DNA from: Bacteroidota bacterium
GTDB lineage: Bacteria > Bacteroidota > Bacteroidia > AKYH767-A > OLB10
Length of the DNA stretch: 64,000 nucleotides
Direction: 5' to 3'
Assembly: GCA_016717325.1 (NCBI GenBank)
Contig: JADKFV010000002.1
Span: forward strand, 248,001-312,000
Shown piece by piece: positions 1-9,679 of this stretch. The notes below the pieces were generated by a model. That model searched no databases, had not been told where the DNA came from, and was given only the letters and a program-made list of their open reading frames with translations. Within the stretch, counting starts at the first letter, position 1. Each line of letters begins with the position of its first letter. The position numbers and the translations under genes are program-made.

Positions 1-1800
1 ATGAACATATATTCCGTCACCACCCCATTTACTAGTTATTTCAATGGCATTTCCATTTTTATCAACTTTTGTAACTATTCCAGAATGTGTCAAAACCACT
101 TTTTTATCATCTTCACTATAATTCATATAAACTACTCGATCGCCAACCTTGTTTGGTTCATTAAATCCAATTGTATGAAATCCTGTAGTATTGTTCGAAG
201 GCTCACTATCCCAGTTAGGTGTGACGCAATCTGTACCTTGTCCAGTGCCGCATACATCTTTTGTTGGCCAAGCAAAATTATGGCAATTTTGAGTAGTTTT
301 ATTTCTTGGGTCATCATCTGCCATTTGATCGGGATGCCCAGTTGGTGGAGTAATTGGAACTCGGTTGTCTTTATTAGGCTTTGCTTTGGTTGGTTCATCA
401 CCTTTGCCAGTTGGGTCAATAAGTAATAGCGGTTGTGCTTTGACATAGTTATAAACTGAAGTTGAAGGATATAAATTAGCCAACGGATCCAAGCTCAAAA
501 ACCTGGCAACATCGCAATCATAAAAACGGGCACCGCGGTAATCGAGGCCGGTTTCTTCGTCACGTTGGTGGTGGGTGGTGAGGTATTTTTCTTGCGGGCC
601 TTGCACATACTCGCGCAGTATTTTTCCGTAAGGGTAATAATCGTATACACCATTAAGAGTAAATTTCAAACCATCGGGCATAACTGTGGGTGTATACGTT
701 ATGCGGGTGTTGCCAAGGTGGTCATAAACATAATATGTATTTTCAGTATTACACAGTGTATTGTAAAAAGTATACGGCTCGTAAAATGGGTCGTTGGTGC
801 CGTTGTAGTTGTATGTAGATAACAGGTTGCTGCCTTGCATCAATTCGTCAATAGATATGCTCATTGTTTCGCCATAGGTATCGAGTACATCTATCATTTG
901 TGAGCCTTCGCTTATGTATGTTTGTGATAGCACTATGTATGATACGCTGTTTGGTATGTTGTTTATACGTGAGGCAAATATATAAGTAATAAGGGTGTCG
1001 CCAATTTTTATTTGCAGGAGCGTATCGGGCATTTGTAAACTAAGCGAGTCGGCTATGCGCATTTCTTCACGCAATTTTTGCGTTAATGCATCGGCAGCGT
1101 TAATATTATCGTAGTCGCCCATATCGGCAGTTTCGGGTTCGGGTTGGTTTTCGCCACAGGGGGTGGTTTTGGCAACAAGCTCGTTGCCGTTAATGTACCA
1201 TGTCCACATATTAGTTGTCATGTCCAATATGCCAAGCTGTGCGCCACTTGCATCTTTAAGGTAATATTCCTTGCTAAGGCTTGTACGTAAAACATGGTCC
1301 ATTGTGTTTTTGTATATTCGCTGGTCTTTCATATCATAAATGTAATTCACATCGTTTGAAGTAACATTTAATGTTTGCCCAACAAGCGATAAGGAGGTAG
1401 GCAAATTGGCACGGCCATAGATTGTAGCATTTAAGCCTTTGCTATCATCGGTAAGCAAATTGCCATTAATGTCGTAAGTATAATTTCCTTTTGCTTGCAA
1501 AAGTTTATTGGTGCCCGCAGTATAGTTATAGGTGAAGGCCTGTGTAGTGACAGTGTTTTGAGCATTGGGCACTCCTCGTGTAAGCATTAAAAAATTACCA
1601 ATGCGGTCGAAGGTGTATTTTTCGGTGCCCAGTGTAAGGTCGTATTTTTGCGATGGTGGTGCATCTTGGCGGCATTGATATGCATTGGTAAGCCTGTTAA
1701 GATTATCGTACTCGTAATGATACACACTTGGCTGGCCGAAAATACTAGAAACAGGATTTTTTTTTGCCTTTTTGGATTTTGATTTTCGGATAGTCGTATA
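1..1800 (-). pseudogene. RHS repeat-associated core protein, 5'-truncated, 3' end outside the window
   Basis: An uninterrupted minus-strand frame runs from the in-frame TAA at 1801-1803 to the window edge, with no ATG before about 1587, which is already inside the repeat region; the natural N-terminus is missing. Translation shows YD-type repeats (YHYEYDNLNRLTNAYQC, YTYDINGNLLTDD) and then the RHS core with YYPYGKILREY, DEETGLDYRGARFYD, ARFLSLDPLANLYP and LLLIDPTGKGDEP (about 650-420). RHS proteins form a large β-shell around a variable C-terminal domain, often a toxin. The variable tail here contains NCHNFAW (about 280) and THSGIV (about 85), a Cys/His pair like that of papain/NlpC-fold domains, then SKWGGDGIYVH at the edge. 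Upstream of about 1745 the sequence stops resembling RHS (a Lys/Ser run), so the break is probably there. The family call is firm; the tail fold is inference. Confidence 0.8.
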
Positions 1801-2031
1801 TTATTACCGTTAATTTAATAGGCCTTTTGAATAAATGAAATTTTCATAAAAAAAATGTTCCATTTCTATTATTGGCTTTGTAACATTTTGAATAGATAGA
1901 CGTTTAATAATGTAGTCAATCACCGTTCAATTTTAATTTTTTTTACTATCAAAGGAATTGTTTAACATTCAAAACCTTATGACAATGCAAGTATTTGATT
2001 TCCTTTGCGCCCGCAATTTTATTTTAATTTT

Positions 2032-4443
2032 ATGAAACATATATTCCAAAAAACTTTTCTCTTAATTTTATTATCACATGCATTAACTGCACAATCACAA
2101 AAGCACACCATTTCGGGTTATGTAAAAGATGCTGCAAGTGGCGAAATGCTTATTGGGGCAAATGTTTATTTGAAAGAAAACCTCAAAGGCACTACCACCA
2201 ATGTTTATGGTTTTTATTCTATAACAGTTGAGCAGGGAAATTACACTTTGGTTGCACGCTACTTAGGCTATACCGATAACATTCAGCCATTAAAACTTAC
2301 AAAAGATGAGCGTATAAATATTTCGTTAGTTTCAAAAGCAATAGAAGCCAAAGCCATAGAGGTAACAGGCGAGCGAAAGGATAACAATGTACAATCAACT
2401 ACAATGGGGCGCATGGAAATAGATGTAGAAAAAGCCAAAACATTGCCGGCATTTATGGGCGAAGTAGATTTGATGAAAACCATACAACTTTTGCCTGGTG
2501 TGCAAAGTGCAGGCGAGGGTAATTCGGGGTTTTATGTTAGGGGTGGTGGGCCCGATCAAAATTTAATTTTGCTAGACGAAGCACCGGTTTACAATGCATC
2601 GCACTTGTTTGGTTTTTTCAGTGTGTTTAATGCCGATGCTGTAAAAAACCTTACCCTTACTAAAGGAGGCATGCCCGCAAACTATGGTGGCAGGCTAGCT
2701 TCGGTGGTAGACATTACTATGAAAGAAGGCAATAATCAAAAATTTCACGGTGCAGGAGGATTGGGTTTTATTGCGAGCAGGTTAACCATTGAAGGGCCAA
2801 TAAAAAAAGACACATCGTCATTTATGATTTCGGGGCGCAGAACATTTATCGATTTATTTTTGCGCGAGCCTTTTATAAAAAAGGATGCACCGGCTGCCGG
2901 TAATTCGTATTTTTTTTATGATTTAAATGCAAAAGTGAATTACCGTTTTTCGGATAAAGACCGTTTGTTTTTGAGCGGATATTTCGGCCGCGATGTATTT
3001 TCTTTCAACAGCCCTTCAGGAGGATTTAAAGCCGATATTCCCTGGGGTAATGCTACTGGAACTTTGCGATGGAATCATTTATTCAGCGATAAATTATTTG
3101 TAAACACTTCAGCTATTTTTACCGATTATAATTTTTCGTTTGGTGCCGGGCAAGATGATTTCGAATTCAAATTGTTCTCCGGTGTGCGCGACTGGAGTCT
3201 GAAATCCGACTTCGATTATTTTCCTTCTATCCTTCATCATGTAAAATTTGGTGCCAATTATGTGTATCATATTTTTACACCAAGCAGTGCATCGGCTAAG
3301 CAGGGTGACGTAGAGTTCGATTTGGGCGAACCTATAAAATTGCGGGCGCATGATTTTAGTGCTTACATTACAGACGACTGGAGTATTGACGATAAGTGGA
3401 CAGTAACCGGGGGTGTACGCCTTACCAATTTTATGTTTGTGGGCCCATTCGACAGATACATTGTAAATGAATTTTTTGTTGTAACAGATACTATACATTA
3501 CGGCAAGAATACAATTGTAAAAAACTACCCTAATGCCGAGCCACGTTTTTTAGCAAAATACTCGCTCAATTCGCGCTCGAGTTTAAAAGCATCGTTCACA
3601 CAAAATTATCAATACATTCATCTTGCATCGGTGTCGAGTGTTTCTTTACCTACCGATGTGTGGGTGCCAAGTAGTGATAGGGTGAAACCGCAGAAAAGCA
3701 CGCAATATGCACTGGGTTATTTCCGCAATTTTTTGGATGATATGTTTGAGTCATCGGTAGAGGTTTACTACAAAGATATGCGAAATCAAATTGAGTATCG
3801 CGATGGTGCTTCACAAGATGAGGACGTAAAAAATAATCAGGACAATAATTTTGTTTTCGGCAAAGGGTGGAGTTACGGTGCGGAGTTTTTTTTGAAAAAA
3901 GTTTATGGCGATTTCAATGGATGGATTGGATATACGCTGGCATATACCAACAGGCAGTTTGACGAAAAAAATCTGGGAAAAGCGTTTCCGGCAAAATATG
4001 ACAGGCGACATGATGTGAGTATCGTTTTGATTTACTCTCCAAATAAGAAATGGACATTTGGCGCTACATGGGTATACGCCACTGGCAATGCAACTACATT
4101 GCCTCAGGATCGTTATTTATTTGTAGGTGCGTTAGATGTTTCTAATCCTACGTTTTCGGGCTTTGGTGCAGGCAATCAAATTTACAATTCATTCACACCC
4201 AATAATAGTTTTCGCCTTAAGCCCTATCATCGCCTCGATTTATCGGCAACATATTATCCTAAGCCCCGCAAGCGATACGAAGCAAGCTGGAATTTTTCGA
4301 TATTCAATGCGTATAACCGTTACAATCCATATTTTATTTATTTCGATGCGTCAACAAGCTCCGGTGGCGATTTGAGCGTGCAAGCCAAGCAGGTTTCGTT
4401 GTTCCCTATAATCCCTTCGGTAACTTATAACTTTAAATTTTAA
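2032..4443 (+). CDS. TonB-dependent outer-membrane receptor with carboxypeptidase-regulatory-like N-terminal domain
   Basis: Outer-membrane receptor for TonB/ExbBD-driven uptake of an unidentified ligand. Starting at the ATG at 2032 (rather than the in-frame TTG at 2005), the protein opens with a signal peptide MKHIFQKTFLLILLSHALTAQ. A CarboxypepD_reg-like domain follows (TISGYVKDAASGEMLIGANV, residues about 25-110), then the plug (MKTIQLLPGVQS, GFYVRGGGPDQNLILLDEAP, about 125-235) and a β-barrel to a C-terminal aromatic/charged strand (YNFKF). The length (803 aa) is normal for the family. The DUF4249 lipoprotein gene starts 8 nt after its stop, so the two are almost certainly co-transcribed, a common Bacteroidota pairing distinct from SusC/SusD. 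No frame damage is seen. Confidence 0.9.
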   Translation: MKHIFQKTFLLILLSHALTAQSQKHTISGYVKDAASGEMLIGANVYLKENLKGTTTNVYGFYSITVEQGNYTLVARYLGYTDNIQPLKLTKDERINISLVSKAIEAKAIEVTGERKDNNVQSTTMGRMEIDVEKAKTLPAFMGEVDLMKTIQLLPGVQSAGEGNSGFYVRGGGPDQNLILLDEAPVYNASHLFGFFSVFNADAVKNLTLTKGGMPANYGGRLASVVDITMKEGNNQKFHGAGGLGFIASRLTIEGPIKKDTSSFMISGRRTFIDLFLREPFIKKDAPAAGNSYFFYDLNAKVNYRFSDKDRLFLSGYFGRDVFSFNSPSGGFKADIPWGNATGTLRWNHLFSDKLFVNTSAIFTDYNFSFGAGQDDFEFKLFSGVRDWSLKSDFDYFPSILHHVKFGANYVYHIFTPSSASAKQGDVEFDLGEPIKLRAHDFSAYITDDWSIDDKWTVTGGVRLTNFMFVGPFDRYIVNEFFVVTDTIHYGKNTIVKNYPNAEPRFLAKYSLNSRSSLKASFTQNYQYIHLASVSSVSLPTDVWVPSSDRVKPQKSTQYALGYFRNFLDDMFESSVEVYYKDMRNQIEYRDGASQDEDVKNNQDNNFVFGKGWSYGAEFFLKKVYGDFNGWIGYTLAYTNRQFDEKNLGKAFPAKYDRRHDVSIVLIYSPNKKWTFGATWVYATGNATTLPQDRYLFVGALDVSNPTFSGFGAGNQIYNSFTPNNSFRLKPYHRLDLSATYYPKPRKRYEASWNFSIFNAYNRYNPYFIYFDASTSSGGDLSVQAKQVSLFPIIPSVTYNFKF

Positions 4444-4451
4444 TCAATCAG

Positions 4452-5333
4452 ATGAAAACGAATATAAAAAAATTGAATAAAGCCACTTCGTATATAGTTA
4501 TTGTTGTGTCGTTGCTGTTTTTTGCCTCATGCGAAAAAGATATTACTGTTGATTTACCAAAAGGCGAAACACAAATAGTAGTGGAAGGCTATGTAGAAAT
4601 TGATGCTCCTCCCTACGTTTTTCTTTCAAAATCGGCAGGATATTTCGATCCGATAGATTCGTCATCGCTGGCAAACCTGGTAGTAAAAGGTGCTGCAGTA
4701 ACTATTAACGATGGAATAACCACCGATTCATTGGTCGAAATATTTGCCGGACAGGGATATTTGTATGTAGCAAAAACCATGAAAGGTATAGAAGGCCGAA
4801 CGTATACGCTTACGGTTATTACTGAAGGTAAAACAGTTACTGCAACCACCACATTGCCCAAGCGGATAGCTTTGGATAGTTTATGGTTTAAGGTTGAGAC
4901 TAATTTGGATAGTCTTGGTTTTGTTTGGGCACATATGAAAGACCCCGACACACTTGGCAATGCTTATCGATGGTTTGCAAAAAGAATTACCAAAGATGAT
5001 AACTACATTCCACCATTCGGGTCGGTATTTGAAGATAAATTTATTAACGGTACCGAATTCGATTTTGCTTTTCCCCGTGGCGAAATGCCCAATAGTGCAA
5101 ATCCCGATACCACTATCGAACGTGGTTATTATAAGTTTGGTGATACAGTAATTACCAAATTTTGCACCATCGATTATCCATCTTTTAAATTTTGGCGCAG
5201 TGCCGAAAATCAAGCAGGAAGCAACGGCAATCCTTTTGCAGCGCCCGCATTTTTATTGTCGAATGTAATTGGCGGTGCCGGTGTATTTTGCGGATACAGT
5301 GCATCTTATGATACTTTGATTATAAAACCATAA
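4452..5333 (+). CDS. DUF4249 family lipoprotein, partner of the TonB receptor
   Basis: Predicted lipoprotein of 293 aa with a hydrophobic signal (SYIVIVVSLLFFASCEKD), the Cys in ASC being the likely lipidation site. It is followed by an Ig-like or carbohydrate-binding-like β-sandwich region (VVEGYVEIDAPPYVFLSKS, RTYTLTVITEGKTVTATTTL), the recognisable hallmark of DUF4249. The family is of unknown function and is regularly encoded directly downstream of a TonB-dependent receptor; by analogy it may cap or load the receptor at the cell surface, which is inference. The gene begins 8 nt after the receptor stop, and a 10-bp inverted repeat just after its own stop probably ends the operon. Confidence 0.8.
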   Translation: MKTNIKKLNKATSYIVIVVSLLFFASCEKDITVDLPKGETQIVVEGYVEIDAPPYVFLSKSAGYFDPIDSSSLANLVVKGAAVTINDGITTDSLVEIFAGQGYLYVAKTMKGIEGRTYTLTVITEGKTVTATTTLPKRIALDSLWFKVETNLDSLGFVWAHMKDPDTLGNAYRWFAKRITKDDNYIPPFGSVFEDKFINGTEFDFAFPRGEMPNSANPDTTIERGYYKFGDTVITKFCTIDYPSFKFWRSAENQAGSNGNPFAAPAFLLSNVIGGAGVFCGYSASYDTLIIKP

Positions 5334-5338
5334 TGATG

Positions 5339-5371
5339 GTTTTGCAATCCTACGGCTAAACATTGCAAAAC
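5339..5371 (+). terminator. Candidate terminator hairpin of the receptor operon
   Basis: Perfect 10-bp inverted repeat GTTTTGCAAT / ATTGCAAAAC with a 13-nt loop, starting 5 nt after the DUF4249 stop. It is followed by AT-rich sequence but not by a clean T-run, so its strength is uncertain. Confidence 0.5.
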
Positions 5372-5752
5372 AATTACCTATGTAAAAACGGTGGCGGCAT
5401 ATATTTTTCATACCTAAAATCCCAGTTTGATTTGCTTCAAAAATCTGCAGTTTTATTTTGTGGCTTTACGTTATACCGTTTGCTTATTTTGTTCTCATGC
5501 GTAAATCAAAAAAAAATAATTTTTATTTTTTTTTGATCAGGTTCAAATATGTTTACTACTTTCATCGCGTCTATTTAAAGCATTACCTTTATATCCTTAG
5601 CGTTCAACATTTAAAGTTCTCGATTTTTTACTTGTAATTGACTTCAATGTTTGATAGAAATTATACCTGAAAACGTATTCTAAACTTACGATTTTAATTA
5701 ACGGAGTTTGCCGAAAATCCGGTGAAGAGTAGGCGCATCATTTTTTACTTTT
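5372..5752. other. Intergenic region without recognised gene
   Basis: About 380 nt of AT-rich sequence between the receptor operon and the next secreted-protein gene. It contains A/T homopolymers (around 5508-5535). I see no coding pattern, RNA gene or clear -33/-7 promoter pair; it presumably carries the promoter of the downstream gene. Confidence 0.5.
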
Positions 5753-6619
5753 ATGCTAACAAAATTTACCTCGCACTGCATCAAAACTTTTTTGATGCTC
5801 ATGGTGTTGTTCGTTTCTCAAATAGAAAAGGGTAACGCACAGGACTCCATCAACGGGAAACCTAGTCCCATTCTTACCTTCTTTGGTAATGGCGATATGC
5901 AGAAGTCGCTCGATGAGGGCGAAAAACTTCCTGCCAACACTGGGCTCGGTGTTAGTTACCGCCAGTTGTATGCTCCCGGTGTAGGGAAGGGATTGCTATG
6001 GAAATTTGTTGATCGTTTGGAGTTGGAAGCAACCATTAACGTTGCATCAAATGTAGATACAATTATTGCAGCTTACGATTCAACTTTTGTTACCAATAAT
6101 TCGGAATTTGGTAGTTCTATTCTTACTCCACTCAATTCAGGGCAGGCCATAAAAATTGGCCTGAGACTTAATTTTGACCGGTCACGTTTAGTGCGTTTGA
6201 TAGATGGTGTTAAAGCGAAATATGTAGGCTCTAATCGAAACTGGATGGCAATGGAAGGCACAACACCAAAAGTAATAAAGGCTACAAACAACTGCCTTCG
6301 CGTTGGTTTATTCCACGAATTTATTCCTAAAAATTTACTTGATGATTATTCCATAAACCTTGCTGTGAACCTTGCTTACAACTCAGTAAAAGGAGATGTT
6401 GGTTTAGAACAAAACGGTGCACTGCGTCAAAGTTTAATGGGCTCTTCAGCCAAAAAATTTTTGGGACCCGAAGTATCGCTTGAAATTCGATTGCGAAATT
6501 TGAAAGCCGAATTTGCATACTCCTGGTTGCAATCGAAAACTGAAGTACCCGGCTTAACCGGTGGCCGAATGGTTACCACAATTTCTTTTATCGGTGGTTT
6601 CGGCCTCGGCCTTAGGTAA
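5753..6619 (+). CDS. Secreted protein of unknown function, possible outer-membrane β-barrel
   Basis: Protein of 288 aa with a signal peptide (hydrophobic TFLMLMVLFVSQ, cleavage probably after GNAQ near residue 30). The remainder is rich in alternating polar/hydrophobic strands (GLGVSYRQLY, AIKIGLRLNF, SINLAVNLAYN, SLEIRLRNLKAEFAYSWL) and ends in a Gly-rich strand TISFIGGFGLGLR. That pattern suggests a small outer-membrane β-barrel, but I do not recognise a named family. It stands alone: 419 nt from the upstream operon and about 250 nt before trxB, which has its own promoter. Confidence 0.7.
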   Translation: MLTKFTSHCIKTFLMLMVLFVSQIEKGNAQDSINGKPSPILTFFGNGDMQKSLDEGEKLPANTGLGVSYRQLYAPGVGKGLLWKFVDRLELEATINVASNVDTIIAAYDSTFVTNNSEFGSSILTPLNSGQAIKIGLRLNFDRSRLVRLIDGVKAKYVGSNRNWMAMEGTTPKVIKATNNCLRVGLFHEFIPKNLLDDYSINLAVNLAYNSVKGDVGLEQNGALRQSLMGSSAKKFLGPEVSLEIRLRNLKAEFAYSWLQSKTEVPGLTGGRMVTTISFIGGFGLGLR

Positions 6620-6736
6620 TAAATTGCTATTGTGGTTTTCAATCAACAATATTTTGTTTTATTTTTAAAAGTAAGCATCTATTGTTATTGAAGTGAATTG
6701 CTGCAAACTGCAATTTAGTAAAACGTAAAGCGATTA

Positions 6737-6766
6737 TTTGAGGCACAAAAAAAAGAAGTACTTTTG
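6737..6766 (+). promoter_or_regulatory. Bacteroidota-type promoter upstream of trxB
   Basis: TTTG (6737-6740), 18 nt, then TACTTTTG (6759-6766), matching the Bacteroidota primary sigma consensus TTTG-N19-TAnnTTTG apart from one nt in spacing. It lies about 110 nt before the trxB start, implying a leader of roughly 100 nt. Confidence 0.6.
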
Positions 6767-6801
6767 TGCTCCCAATTTATTTGTTTGGTAAGCACAAATA
6801 A

Positions 6802-6830
6802 AATAAGGGCGGTCATTGGCCGCTTTTATT
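6802..6830 (+). promoter_or_regulatory. Stem-loop in the trxB leader
   Basis: AATAAGGGCGG (6802-6812) pairs with CCGCTTTTATT (6820-6830) around a 7-nt loop; the 11-bp stem includes two G-U pairs and is followed by GTTTGGTT. It lies between the predicted promoter and the start codon, so it could be an attenuator-like element of trxB or a leftover terminator of the upstream gene. No known RNA family is recognised. Confidence 0.4.
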
Positions 6831-6875
6831 GTTTGGTTAAGTATTGTGTATTAATTTAAAAAAAAAGGAAATATT

Positions 6876-7823
6876 ATGTCAGAAATAGAAAAAGTAAATT
6901 GCCTTATTATAGGCAGTGGCCCAGCAGGTTATACTGCAGCCATATATGCAGCTCGTGCCGATATGAAACCGGTTATGATAGCCGGACTGCAGCCTGGTGG
7001 GCAGCTAACAATCACTACCGAAGTTGAAAACTATCCCGGTTATCCCGAAGGCACACAAGGCCCCGAAATGATGGAGGATTTTCGTAAGCAGGCACAACGC
7101 TTTGGCACCGATGTGCGATGGGGTTATGTTAGCGCCATTGATTTAAGTTCGAAGAAACCTCCGTATATGGTTACCGTTGATGAGAAGCATAAAATTGAAA
7201 CGCAATCGGTAATCATTTCAACCGGTGCTTCTGCAAAATGGCTGGGACTCGAATCGGAAAAAAAATTCAACGGTTTTGGTGTTTCGGCATGTGCTGTTTG
7301 CGATGGTTTCTTTTTCAAAAAACAAGATGTTGCCATTGTAGGGGCAGGTGATACTGCTGCCGAAGAAGCAACATACCTTGCCAAGTTATGCAACAAAGTG
7401 TATATGATTGTGCGTAAAGACGAAATGCGCGCTTCAAAAGCCATGCAGCACCGTGTTATGAATACACCCAATATAGAAATATTGTACAATCATGAAACAG
7501 TAGAAATTCTTGGCGACCAAGCGGTAACCGGAGCAACTATGTTGAACAACAAAACCAACGAAAAAGTACATCTTAATGTTACCGGATTTTTTATTGCTAT
7601 CGGCCACCAACCCAATACTGACTTATTTAAGGGACAATTGGATTTAGATACCGATGGTTATATCATAACCCAACCGGGTACTTCACGCACAAATGTCGAG
7701 GGTGTTTTTGCAGCAGGCGATGTGCAGGATAAAACTTACCGGCAAGCAGTGACTGCAGCAGGAACTGGATGCATGGCCGCATTAGATGCCGAGCGTTATT
7801 TAGCAGCAAAAGGTGTACATTAA
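6876..7823 (+). CDS. trxB: Thioredoxin-disulfide reductase
   Basis: NADPH-dependent flavoenzyme that reduces oxidised thioredoxin in the cytoplasm. The 315 aa match the low-molecular-weight TrxR family: FAD-binding GSGPAGYTAAIYAARA near residue 13, redox-active Cys pair CAVCDG (Cys139/Cys142), NADPH-binding GAGDTAAEEATYL around 150-165, and the C-terminal FAD motif GVFAAGDVQDKTYRQAVTAAG. The ATG follows an A-rich purine stretch (AAAAAAAAAGGAAATATT) that may act as a weak ribosome-binding site. It is monocistronic, with its own promoter upstream and a repeat-rich gene-free stretch downstream. It may supply reducing power to the two methionine sulfoxide reductases encoded nearby, though they are not in the same operon. 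Confidence 0.97.
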   Translation: MSEIEKVNCLIIGSGPAGYTAAIYAARADMKPVMIAGLQPGGQLTITTEVENYPGYPEGTQGPEMMEDFRKQAQRFGTDVRWGYVSAIDLSSKKPPYMVTVDEKHKIETQSVIISTGASAKWLGLESEKKFNGFGVSACAVCDGFFFKKQDVAIVGAGDTAAEEATYLAKLCNKVYMIVRKDEMRASKAMQHRVMNTPNIEILYNHETVEILGDQAVTGATMLNNKTNEKVHLNVTGFFIAIGHQPNTDLFKGQLDLDTDGYIITQPGTSRTNVEGVFAAGDVQDKTYRQAVTAAGTGCMAALDAERYLAAKGVH

Positions 7824-7825
7824 TT

Positions 7826-7990
7826 TTAGTTCTTAGTTTTTTTTAGTTCTTAGTTTTTTAGTTCTTAGTTCTTAGTTCTTAGTTCTTAGTTTTTTTAGTT
7901 CTTGGTTTCTTTGTAATTGGTTTGTTGGTTCTTGTTTTTTTTGTTTTGGTTCTTTGTTCCTAATTCTTATTTTTTAGTTCTTGCTTACAG
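7826..7990 (+). repeat. Degenerate heptanucleotide tract (AGTTCTT)n behind trxB
   Basis: Starting 3 nt after the trxB stop, AGTTCTT units repeat, with four or more perfect tandem copies around 7860-7890 and degraded copies (TTGGTTCTTGTTTTT) to about 7990, interleaved with T-runs. The complementary sequence, AACTAAGAAC, appears several times at 8450-8580, so the gene-free spacer is bounded by related repeats in opposite orientation. Confidence 0.75.
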
Positions 7991-8353
7991 TTTTTATTGT
8001 TATTTGAATTATCTTTTCTTTTAGGAAAATTAATTTCGAAATAATGATAGGCTGATATCAAAAAGTATGTCGAACATAATATTCAATGACTTGACTTGGA
8101 TTAAAAAAAACACGAAAATTTTTGTTGGAAAACAATGTACTCATCAAAATAAAATATGTAAGAATAGTTGCTGCGACTGTAAAAATACAACGGAAGAAAA
8201 ACATTCTTAGCCAAATTAGATAACTACTTACCAAACTCAATCCAAGGAAGAATAACATGGTTCAACGAAAACATAACTAAAAATGTTTGCACCCCGTCCG
8301 AAGTGTCTTGACTAAGAACAAACCTACTTGTAAACGAAGTAAAGTGCTGCGCA
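7991..8353. other. Spacer between trxB and the desaturase, no convincing gene
   Basis: AT-rich DNA. A 66-codon minus-strand frame (8058-8258) is hydrophobic but has no recognisable relatives, promoter or partner, and sits among repeats. I do not support it as a gene. Confidence 0.4.
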
Positions 8354-8380
8354 GAGATTGCTTCGCCACTCGCAATGACG
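8354..8380. repeat. Short interspersed repeat (GAGATTGCTTC...GCAATGACG)
   Basis: GAGATTGC and GCAATGACG flank a short GC-richer core, giving an ATTGC/GCAAT inverted repeat (8357-8361 with 8372-8376). From memory, very similar sequences are scattered through intergenic regions of Bacteroidota genomes. Only one copy is seen here. Confidence 0.45.
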
Positions 8381-8427
8381 AACTAAGAGTAGTCCTCTCC
8401 ACAAACGGAACATAGTGCTGGAAATTT

Positions 8428-8580
8428 GGCTCATAGCAAACTTAACAAACAACTAAGAACTTGGCTTATAGCAAACGTAACTATGAACTAAGAACATGGC
8501 TTATCGCAAACGTTACTAAGAACTGGGCTTATCGCAAACGTAACTATGAACTCGGCTCTCAGCAAACAAAACTAAGAACA
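8428..8580. repeat. Five degenerate tandem copies of a 28-35 nt unit
   Basis: Units beginning GGCT(T/C)AT(A/C)GCAAAC and ending AACTAAGAAC start at about 8428, 8463, 8498, 8526 and 8554. Spacing varies between 28 and 35 nt because an internal ACTATGA block is present or absent. The array ends immediately before the desaturase stop codon. Confidence 0.7.
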
Positions 8581-8584
8581 AAAA

Positions 8585-9657
8585 TTACTTGCTTTTCCCA
8601 ACATGCTTCAAATGCGAAATGTGCGAAGCTATAGCTGTGCGAACACGGGCGTATTCGATATAAGGCACATTATATTCCAGGCATACTTGTTTCACAATTT
8701 GGCTAATGGCCGGGTAGTGTACATGTGAAATACTTGGGAATAAATGATGTTCTATTTGGAAATTTAAGCCACCGGTAAACCACGACACAATTTTATTTTT
8801 TGTGGCAAAGTTTGCCGTGGTACGCAATTGATGCACTGCCCATTCGTCTTCCAATGTATTTGTTACAGTTTCAATTTTTGGAAAATGGGTGTCTTCAACT
8901 GCATGTGCAAGTTGGAATACAATACTAATAAGAACGCCAGCAAACAAAGCGTATGTTAAAAAGCCAATTATCCAGGCAGTAAAACCAACTGTGTACAATG
9001 GTATACCAACAAATAAAAGTAAATGCAATGCTTTAAATCCCCAAAAAGAAATATGATCAGAAATGGTCATTTTTTTAATAGGAACAATTCCTACTTTTTG
9101 AGTAAAATATTTTTTGTAATCGGTAAAGAATATCCAAAATAAATAAAGCAATGAGTATACAAACCAAAAATAAATATGCTGAAAGCGATGAATTTTATAT
9201 TTTTTTGTGATTCGCACAAGCGTAAAAATGGACGTGCATTAAGGTCGTCATCTACACCATCAACATTGGTATAGGCATGGTGAACAACATTATGTTTTGT
9301 TTTCCACATAAAAACATTTGCGCCTAAAACATTGAGCGATAAACTGGCAACATCATTTAACCATTTTTGCTGACTGAAACTACCATGTGCACCATCGTGC
9401 ATAATATTGAACCCTATAGCAGAAGTAAACGCTCCAAGAACCACACACTCGAACAAATCGAGAATAAGAATATTGGATGTGAAAAATACTAAATGCACAT
9501 AAGTGGCTACAAAACCAACCACTAAAATTATGGCTTTGGAATAAAGTTTAATATTACCTGTAGGTTTAGATTTTATTTGTTCAAAATATTCATTTGTACG
9601 TCTACGAAGTTCGGAACGAAAGGAATTTGTTGGCGTGAGGAACTTTGGTGTTACCAT
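8585..9657 (-). CDS. Membrane fatty-acid desaturase (acyl-lipid/linoleoyl-CoA type), one frameshift
   Basis: Di-iron integral-membrane desaturase that introduces a double bond into acyl chains. Two overlapping frames together give the full family. The first (from ATG at 9657) carries HDGAHGSF (box 1) and HNVVHHAYTNVDG (box 2). The second carries FQHIYFWF and the third box QIEHHLFP, the QxxHH form of front-end/linoleoyl-CoA-like desaturases. The frames meet at a run of seven A's on the coding strand (9200-9206). Adding one A gives SQKKYKIHRFQHIYFW and a protein of about 357 aa, the normal length. The junction also reads as A AAA AAT, a possible -1 slippery heptamer, but an indel is the simpler explanation. 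A TAnnTTTG promoter lies about 25 nt upstream. Confidence 0.85.
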
Positions 9658-9679
9658 CTATGTTATTAATTTGAGGAAG

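Noticed and set aside
1..426. 141-codon plus-strand frame and a 104-codon minus-strand frame at the left edge
   Set aside because: Both overlap the RHS reading frame, whose translation shows clear RHS core motifs; they are shadows.
3109..3498. 129-codon minus-strand frame inside the TonB receptor gene
   Set aside because: Antisense to an intact, well-recognised receptor; no independent evidence.
8058..8258. 66-codon hydrophobic minus-strand frame
   Set aside because: It lies in a repeat-rich spacer, lacks a promoter or recognisable relatives, and may occur by chance in AT-rich DNA.
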